A model generated the notes under the pieces. The model had not been told where the DNA came from, ran no database searches, and saw only the letters and a program-made list of their open reading frames with translations. From positions 873,001 through 937,000 of the forward strand of contig LR746267.1 of assembly GCA_902729315.2 (NCBI GenBank): a stretch of DNA of 64,000 nt. The letters are read 5' to 3'. Positions 56,502 through 64,000 of this stretch are shown here, piece after piece. Position 1 is the stretch's first letter. Each line of letters starts with the position of its first letter. Source of the DNA: Spirodela intermedia (taxonomy: Eukaryota > Streptophyta > Magnoliopsida > Alismatales > Araceae). A program made the translations under genes and the position numbers.

Positions 56502-58323
56502 AACATTCCGCCTTCGTGAATGTTGAACTTGCAATTCAATTAAACACTTGGTTTGGCACGATCGTTACATGAGATGGTCGTATGGAAGAGCGTTGTATCT
56601 ACTGGCCTGTAGTTGCCATATTTATTCGGCGTGCGCTGTTAGTAGGATTATGACTTGCAACCGAACCGAACAGAGGGCCCCCCCACTACAATCAGCATTG
56701 GTTTCATCGTAAGCTTATGCGGGGTCAACAATTAAGACCATCAGAGAGACTTTGTCATGAAGTTCAGAAAATTAACGGGCTAAGGTTGGCCTTAACCAGT
56801 AGTTTGGGAATCAACGATGGAATAATTGAGCCATTCGGCGGGGCGATGTTTGGTGTCCAACACTCCTACATCGTACGGACATTCGCTTGACACACTGCGG
56901 TTGGCGAAGAAGACTAATTTAAGGCGAACGTTAAATGCTCAATTTGATGTGCCGGGCCTACATCTATTTTCCAGCAAGAACGTCCTCTTTCATTGACGAG
57001 GTACTGAGATTTGACAGATTTTCAACGTCTGGCGTGTGTTTGCCGCTTAAACGGCTGAAAAGCCCGCCTATTAATTCTTCGGCACTCCGAACTTGAACGA
57101 TATGTGCTGATGGAGACGCTTAGTTATAGACTTGTGGGGCCAACATGATACGCATGATTTCGTTCTGCCGTCATGCGTTCAAAGCTGTAAGTTCATAAAT
57201 TAAGGCTATCGCAATAAGTATAGGGCAACATAGAGGATGGGGATGGAGAGTTAGCCAACTTAGCTGCCACATCTCAGTAAGTCACAATTTCTGGTTGGAA
57301 AAAGGCCATATATGTGCTTCCATTTTCTGGTTGGAAAATTCGACGAGTACAAATACAACGAAAATGCTGGTGTTACTTCCATTGTGATGCAGGACGTTGA
57401 TACCACTTGGACATTTATACATTAAATGCATAAACGATAAACGAGAAGCGGGATAAAATACGGAAGAAAAGATCACACCACAGCATGTGAGAAAGAAAAA
57501 AAAAATGCAACACAGGAAAAGACCACACGAGAGGAGGGTGCCCCACAGATGTAAGCTGCAAGCTCATTACACTGTAGGTTAATCTCTTTCATCAGGGCAT
57601 GCAATGATGCCTTAATAGCTGCATTTTCAAGGTGTTCACCCTTATTAGTGATCAGAGTTTATACACTCTATCGAGTTACAAGGATATGATCGAATAAATA
57701 AGGAAAAGGCCAACCCAGTCCACCCTTGGTGATCTCTGTAAGGCAAATGTTGACTTCATAGATTAATATCAAGAATTTAATGCATAATTATAGAACAGGC
57801 TCATCTCCATTTCCGAACTATATTAGGATGAGGAAAGTTTCCAAACGTTTTTTATTTAAATAGTTGTGACTGTACGTTTGTCTGTGTTGTCAAAGACATC
57901 TTGTACTTTGCCTTAAACTTCTGCTTAATGGGGTGGCTTTAAAGGTATGTGTGTATTACTAGTAGAGAGGTAAAAAGCCAGTCGTGACATTCACAATGAT
58001 GGGTTGGAAGTTCATAACAGTGTTGGCTAGAACTCACGGTTCAGGCTACACACTTTATTTGTATAATGCCAGTGGTATGGTACCTACCAACCCAATTTTC
58101 AACGTTGACTCTTTTGCTGCTTATCCACTGGCAATGGATCCTATGGTAACTATGCTGCATTCAATATTTTTCCGAGAATTTGGCTCAACTGGGGATTTAG
58201 CTCTGTGATAAGAATTTCGATATCCTTTTGTGTTTTAACTTGTTCATACGATGTCCTCCCATTATTGTGTTCTTTCTCATATGATTTAGGCATCTGATGA
58301 GAGTAGCCATAAATTTCATTCAA
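56502..58323 (+). repeat. Partial unit D, right arm
   Basis: Mirror of 12560..14381, reading here on the plus strand from the truncated HyPRP 5' flank to the peptide module at 58071..58208. The other conserved open stretch is at 57473..57658 (minus). Confidence 0.7.
58071..58208 (+). other. Conserved C-terminal peptide module, copy D, right arm
   Basis: Mirror of 12675..12812, same peptide and stop. Confidence 0.5.
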
Positions 58324-58558
58324 AAGGGTTTTCTTTTTTTACATTTGTTTTGGTTTCGACATTCTATTCATTTGAAATTTGAATTGGCCTCATAGTGTGG
58401 TCTATTTTACGTGGTGTTCAGCTCAAACAACTCAACATTAAGTGAAAGGATTCTTCACCTGAGAACTTTGTCTATATTAAGTGAAAGGATACTTCACCTG
58501 AAACAACTCAACATTAAGTACGATCCAGCGCACGCATAAGAACTTTGCCAATTGCTGG

Positions 58559-58857
58559 GTCTACGTTAACAATTATTGATAGTCTAAGAACTCTGTCCTC
58601 TCTTATCTGGGGTTCTAACGTTTGGCTTTCCGAAAGAAAGTGTAAAGTTACAGATTACGCATAAGATTATCATAAGGATCATGAAACTAAAATAGTAGAT
58701 AATCTAATTTTTTTCAACTTTCAATTTAGCAAATGGTAGCAATTAGAAAGAATGGCAAGTTTATGTAATTTTGCGGCTCCCATATATAAGATGCAACTAA
58801 AGACATCTAACAGATTCAGTCAAACGCAACGCAGAAAGTTACCACTATCTTTATTTC
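58559..58857 (-). repeat. 299-bp repeat copy 1, right arm
   Basis: Mirror of 12026..12324. The short tandem repeat (58413..58518) and the 12-bp hairpin (58947..58972) lie on either side. Confidence 0.85.
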
Positions 58858-59822
58858 TGTTCATACTAAGAAAACTGTAAAAGGTATTTTTAATTCCTCA
58901 AAATATGTAGCAAAATATTGAGTATAATCTACAAAGCTATAGAAATAGGTTCTGGAGACATCTCCAGAACCTTTCTTAGGAGCGGAAGAAAAGGCCTTCA
59001 ACGGACTCATCCATGTATGATGACGAGAATCGCAAGTTCATTTGTTCAGTTTTAATCTTTTCCCTGACTCTTTCATTGCTCGAAGAAATTCGGTCCCAGA
59101 CCATACAGGCCATATCTAATAGATGGTTAAAAGACATTTAACGGTGTCAACAGTTTCATATCTCGGGACAACAGACTTTAGAAAAGGTTGGCATAATCTC
59201 AAAGTGGCATTATCTTCGTAACATTCTATATAAGATTAAAACAGCTAGGTCGCATTATTTCGGCTTCACTTTTTGATCATTTCTAGATTCTAAGTCTTTT
59301 GTTTCATCATGTATCCTGTTTGAGTAATTTGTCATTACCCCCGATTTATTTGTAATTATCTGGTGGGACTTAGAGCCATTTATGATTATTCATAGGACAG
59401 TGGGACTGTCGAATTTAGCCTGTTTGGACCAGCCTCACCTTTCGATTTAAGTGCTGACTCACTGTTCAATGGAGAGGGCTGGAGGACTTGGAGGCGAAAA
59501 GATATTTAATATGGACTCGGAGGTAGCAAAGAATATTCTCAAGATGAGAATCAATTATTACAAAGTTATTGGTTTCTTGAGACCATGCAAAAAACCTATG
59601 TTGAAAACGTGTTCTGCACATTGAACATGGAGGTTACGAATCCTGGCAGAACGCCTTTATCAAACTATTTTCATATATCAAATGATCAATTACTTAAGAT
59701 AGCACAGGAATAGCAAAGACAATGCGGACTAGCAGTTTGGCTAGTGAAGAAGTCTAGTGTACCTATCGAATGGGCAGTTAAATATTTCACCATATGAATA
59801 ATAGAAATAATAATACTTTTAA

Positions 59823-62800
59823 ACATAAGATGGAAAAGAAATTGTGCAAGAAAGGAAAGGCTTCGTCAGCATACCCATAATTAATGAACAGATTGAAACC
59901 TCTAGAGATGTCATGCTCTTGCAGCTAAACCCATTTGTCCAGATGAGACATTGTATATATGCGTTCTCTAGCATACACCTAAAACCGTTCATTCTATACA
60001 TTGCAACACATACTTTTGGGAAAACACAGAACGGAAAGGAAGCAATTAATGCACTTTTTGCAATGCCAGTGTCATCAAGAGGACTCCACTTATCATCGAA
60101 AGTATAAATCACAGCCGTAATATCCGGATATCGCAGTCAGCGCCTGAGTTCCCATATGTACTGCTGAAAAAGTCTACAATGAGCTTATTGCTGTTACGGA
60201 CTTGTCAGGAACACGACTTGTGGAATCCTCCATTTAGCTTCTTGAAGGGCTACCTTGTAAATTGGCTCTGTCGTTTTGGGAAGTGTTCTTCTCGTATGTA
60301 CATCTGAATAAACAGTGCTTTTCCCATGTACTGTAGAGTGACTATTTTCCCTTTTCGAGGTAGCCAAACCCATCATTATGGCAACTATTGTTAATCCAGA
60401 AGTGCCATTCGGTGATGCCGATTCCTTCCAAATCCACTTGGAATGCCTTGCGAACTGTCATTGGACAAGGAGTTTCGCCCTACCGCGGGACTGACCATGT
60501 GATAATCCTAGTGCTTGGGTTTATCAGAACTGCCCTGTCACTAATCTTCCCACCAGTCCCCTGAACTAGTCTTCCACTAACAGCCGTGAAATCTCCCACA
60601 ATACACTCAACGGACACCTTCTAGTTAGAACTTAATACTAGTGACTTCAAGGAGCCACTGCAAAGGGAACTTTTCCAAACTCCTAGAGAAACGTCGAAAC
60701 TTGAACAAGTCAAATTTGCGTTCTCGCGGCATGAGTTTTTTGACAGCATGAGTACATGAGTTAGGTCCTAGAATGTCATTTGCGGAAGAGAATAATCCAA
60801 TTTACTCCTTAAATTCAGATTAGATTTCAAATGAACATGGTGGGTCATTTCTCAAAATCTCATAGATAATCATCGCAGGAGCTAGTTTCCCATAATGTCT
60901 TCCACGCGCTGCGACTTTAAAAAATCAGCCTTGCATACTTGGAAGACATGTCACCCTATGCGAAATAAGAGTCTTGGACACGTGGGTCTCAGAACTGCAA
61001 TGACTTTCCCTCTAGATTTACACAGGGAAGATGGCTCGAAACTGGTATTCGAAGTCTTGAACGCACTGCAGTGACACAGCGACAATCTCATTCGATCTTC
61101 CAAAGTACGTCTTCGCCAGGCAGGCTAAGTCAGATGTCCTTTAAAAAAGTCGTAGCTGAAAACGTCCGAGTCGCCGGTTCAGAAGATCTGAATTCTCACG
61201 CCATAATCACGAGGGAAAGAGTGCGATACACGGAGGAAATAACAGAAGTATTCTAAGACGTCAAAAGGTTCAAAAGGTCTCAGAACTGAGGTGAATCCGT
61301 GGTTGTAGTCGTATCGACGTCGGAGTCGAAATATTAAACACACCAAAATCGGCGAATATATGCATTCTGGTTGGTTAACCGGCAAAATATTCAGCGCGCA
61401 TATCTGGTCAACCGTCAGCATGCTAAACGTACGGAACCAACGGCGTAGGGATACGACAACAGTACCTACCAACTTCCTGACCTCGTCGTAAATGTCTCGA
61501 CTATTCTCTAACTTGTGCCTGACGGTACGCGATATATGCGTTCCTAAGCCGCCAAAGGTTCGACAAGTTGACGGAGTATCTCAAGACCTTCCAGACATGA
61601 CACGCATTCCTAGCATTACCAAAACTTTTATCTGGGAAGTATGCGTTGGGGACGACGGCTTCGTGCCGGCCGCGTCCTCTCCTTACGCAGCAGAAGAAAG
61701 CACCTGAGAGCAGAAGAGGGAAGAAGACGAGAGAGAAAAGGAACATGGGAAAGGGGAAAACAGAGATTTACGTGGTTAGGATAAAACCTCCTATGTCCAT
61801 GGTCGCATGAGCAATATACTATTTCATCAGAGAGCAACAAGACCAAATACCGGCGTAGTCACCGCAGACCACCGCCACAGACAGCCGAGCACTGCCGAAC
61901 AGCCGCCGCCACAGCTATAGCCGCAACACAGGGAAGGAGGAAGGTCTGCCGCTCCGCTGTCGGTCACTCTGTTGATCGACGCGCGAGCCCCTTTCTCCTC
62001 TCCTCTCCACGTTCTGCCGTCGGGTGAGACAAGCGCGGCGCGGGCGGACGGATGAATGATCGAATACAAAAATCGATACCGTCAACCCCCTTTCGTGCCC
62101 TTTATATACCCCTTTCTCAGATCCTGTTATTGGATCCGCGCATTCTCTGCATCTTGAGCCCGGGTCCGCACACCTGCTGCTGTTCTGGGCCTTGATCAGT
62201 TCTCCACATCTTCTAACAGTACGAGCCCCTTAAAGTCCCCTAGATGTTTACGTACGGTGCAAATTTCAGTGTGTCTATAACAAAATTAAAATCCAGTTCA
62301 TCATGTTGGAGATACCCCGATTATTACATTTTAATAATCTAGAAAACGATCGTACTAAGCCAGGCTAAAAACTTTCGTTCCACTCGACATCTCAAGTTTT
62401 CTCCTTGCGAATAGATAGCGTTGCTGAGGACAAAATACGAGATGTGAATGAGAGCCGGTTTTCAAGTTAACAAAGGCTCAGTCTCCCTGCAGTTGTGAAT
62501 AATTTGTCGTCGTGAAACTTGGAACACATAAAAATACAACCAAACCATTACAACATCCAGCTGCCCCACAAATCTGCACACGTCCGGCACACGTCAATAC
62601 ACACTTCGTCTCGGTTCATAGTCAAAGCAAATCTTCTACTGTCGGTGTCGGACTTTCAGAGATTAATTGGTGGCTTTTGTGTCCATAAAAACGACGACCT
62701 TATGCCGGACATTAAAATCATAAACACTTCTATGCCTCGTTGACGACCAAAGATCGGATGTGAGAGGTGGACGGTTGATGTTGACCCCGAACGCTAATCC

Positions 62801-64000
62801 TACCATACATGGCTCAGTCTTAAATCCGATTTCCGGAAGGATATTACTGCTCCGGAATGTCCAGAAACGTGCCCTGCATCGTACGAAACGCAGAAAAGCT
62901 GGTTTTAGCGTCATCAGGGAGACAAGAGACCGCCCAACGGACCTTCAAACGGGACCCATGGTGAATTCTTCTGACTACCGAACCAAGGACATTATATTGG
63001 ATACTCAACTGCGTCAATTGAGGCTCGTGAAAACTTATCAACATGTCTTGAACGAACCAAATGAAACACTTCCAAGGGGCATTACTGTCCTTAATAAAAT
63101 TAAAAAAAAAATAGATATCGTCTATACACCTGCAAAAGCAAACCAAATTATTTATTCATTTAATATTAACGTTCAAGAGGAGTCAGGAATCTTACCATGT
63201 CTAGACTCCTGAAAGTGGAAATCATTCTTCCACAGTGGTCTCACCCGTACCCACCAGCCTACCATCCATTTTCCATTCCTCCCCCTACAGACTCATGATG
63301 GTCGATTTTAATACGACTCCCCCCAGCAGAATGCAAAATTGTCATCTTTCAAGCCTTTCAGTAGAACACCTGATAAATATCCGTTTCTAGGTCGATTGCC
63401 ATTGATATAGTTTAATCTCGATTCTTAGTCTCACCAAACACTGTCACCATGATGAGCTAAGGGGCCCGATGATGGGCATCTGCCAAAATTAAAGTTACAG
63501 GGGAAACCAAACCATTGTGTTTTTACAGAACAGAAGCATACTACCCGTGGAATAAGGTACAATCAAAACGTGTTTTTCCAAGAGTTCTCGTATAAAGAAT
63601 CGGCAGATGTAATGCGGAGTTATTTGGATTGAACCACGTATAAAAGAGCACACTATGAAACCGATTCAAATTTCAATAGAGAAAACTGTTGAAAGCAAAA
63701 GAACAATCACAAACAGAAAACATTTTAATGAAAGTTATAGGAAGTCCCATAAGATGTGTAAATAATATGAGAACGAACACAATAATGGGAGGGCATTGCA
63801 TGAACATTCTAATGCACACAAAGGTATCAAAATTCATTTCACAGACTTAAATCCCTTGTTGAGCCGAATTCTTTGAAAAATATTGAATGCACCATATTCA
63901 CCATAGGATCACTTTCTAGTGGATAAGCAGCAAAATATTCAATATATGTAATTGGGTTGGTAGGTACCATACCACTGATGAGATTCAAAATCAATGGTAG
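59823..64000 (-). repeat. Distal part of unit A, right arm
   Basis: Mirror of 6883..11060. The HyPRP pseudogene of unit A would lie beyond the window end if the arm continues. Includes the peptide module (63839..63976, minus). Confidence 0.75.
61644..62218 (-). mobile_element. Solo LTR, right-arm copy
   Basis: Mirror of 8665..9239, with the same imperfect target duplication on both sides. Confidence 0.72.

Larger units (their letters stand above)
46318..64000 (-). repeat. Right arm of the giant inverted repeat
   Basis: Reverse complement of 6883..24565. Position x here equals 70883 minus the left-arm position. It contains unit B (46098..53513 reversed), the 14681..17369 stretch (53514..56202), unit D (56502..58323) and the distal part of unit A (59823..64000). 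It is still matching at the last base of the window. Confidence 0.97.

Overview
The window is plant nuclear DNA. It carries plant-type hybrid proline-rich protein (HyPRP) genes with an eight-cysteine domain, Copia and Gypsy retrotransposon remains, and intron-containing fragments of a germin-like gene, a PTB3-type RNA-binding gene and an NAA20 (NatB acetyltransferase) gene. GC-rich coding pieces sit in AT-rich repeats. This fits an angiosperm; I cannot name the species. No tRNA, rRNA or CRISPR array was seen.

The dominant structure is a giant inverted repeat. Positions 6883..24565 reappear reverse-complemented at 46318..64000 (paired positions sum to 70883). Every compared landmark keeps that sum, so there is no net indel over 17,683 bp, and one mismatch was found (15512 against 55371). 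The right arm runs off the window, so the arms may be longer. A 21.75-kb unique spacer separates them. Just inside the near-identical arms lies a second, older tier of about 230 bp that is still homologous but clearly diverged.

Layout. 1-184: 3' end of a plus-strand HyPRP gene. 683-2116: two oppositely oriented Copia LTR remnants, one with RNase H coding remains. 2563-3125: fused fragments of germin-like and PTB3-like genes. 3186-11060: unit A, a HyPRP pseudogene with its flanks and a solo LTR. 12026-14680: a partial inverted unit (D) between two 299-bp direct repeats. 14681-17369: no recognised gene, with a G-rich tract. 17370-24785: unit B with an intact 237-residue HyPRP. 25455-29010: unit C, without a HyPRP gene. 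31880-32415: Gypsy gag remains. 35256-35650: NAA20 fragment. 37342-37761: a divergent HyPRP. 38366-44203: a minus-strand Copia element with both LTRs, itself interrupted. 45150-45985: a stretch dense in TGGGCY promoter motifs. 46318-64000: the right arm, with a second intact copy of the 237-residue HyPRP.

Units A to D are old, diverged copies of one segment: HyPRP gene, its 5' flank, then several short conserved-frame stretches of unknown function. The inverted repeat is much younger and sits on top of them. The intact HyPRP genes are predicted secreted cell-wall proteins. The two identical copies point outward, away from the spacer. The main open question is whether the palindrome is genomic or an assembly artefact.
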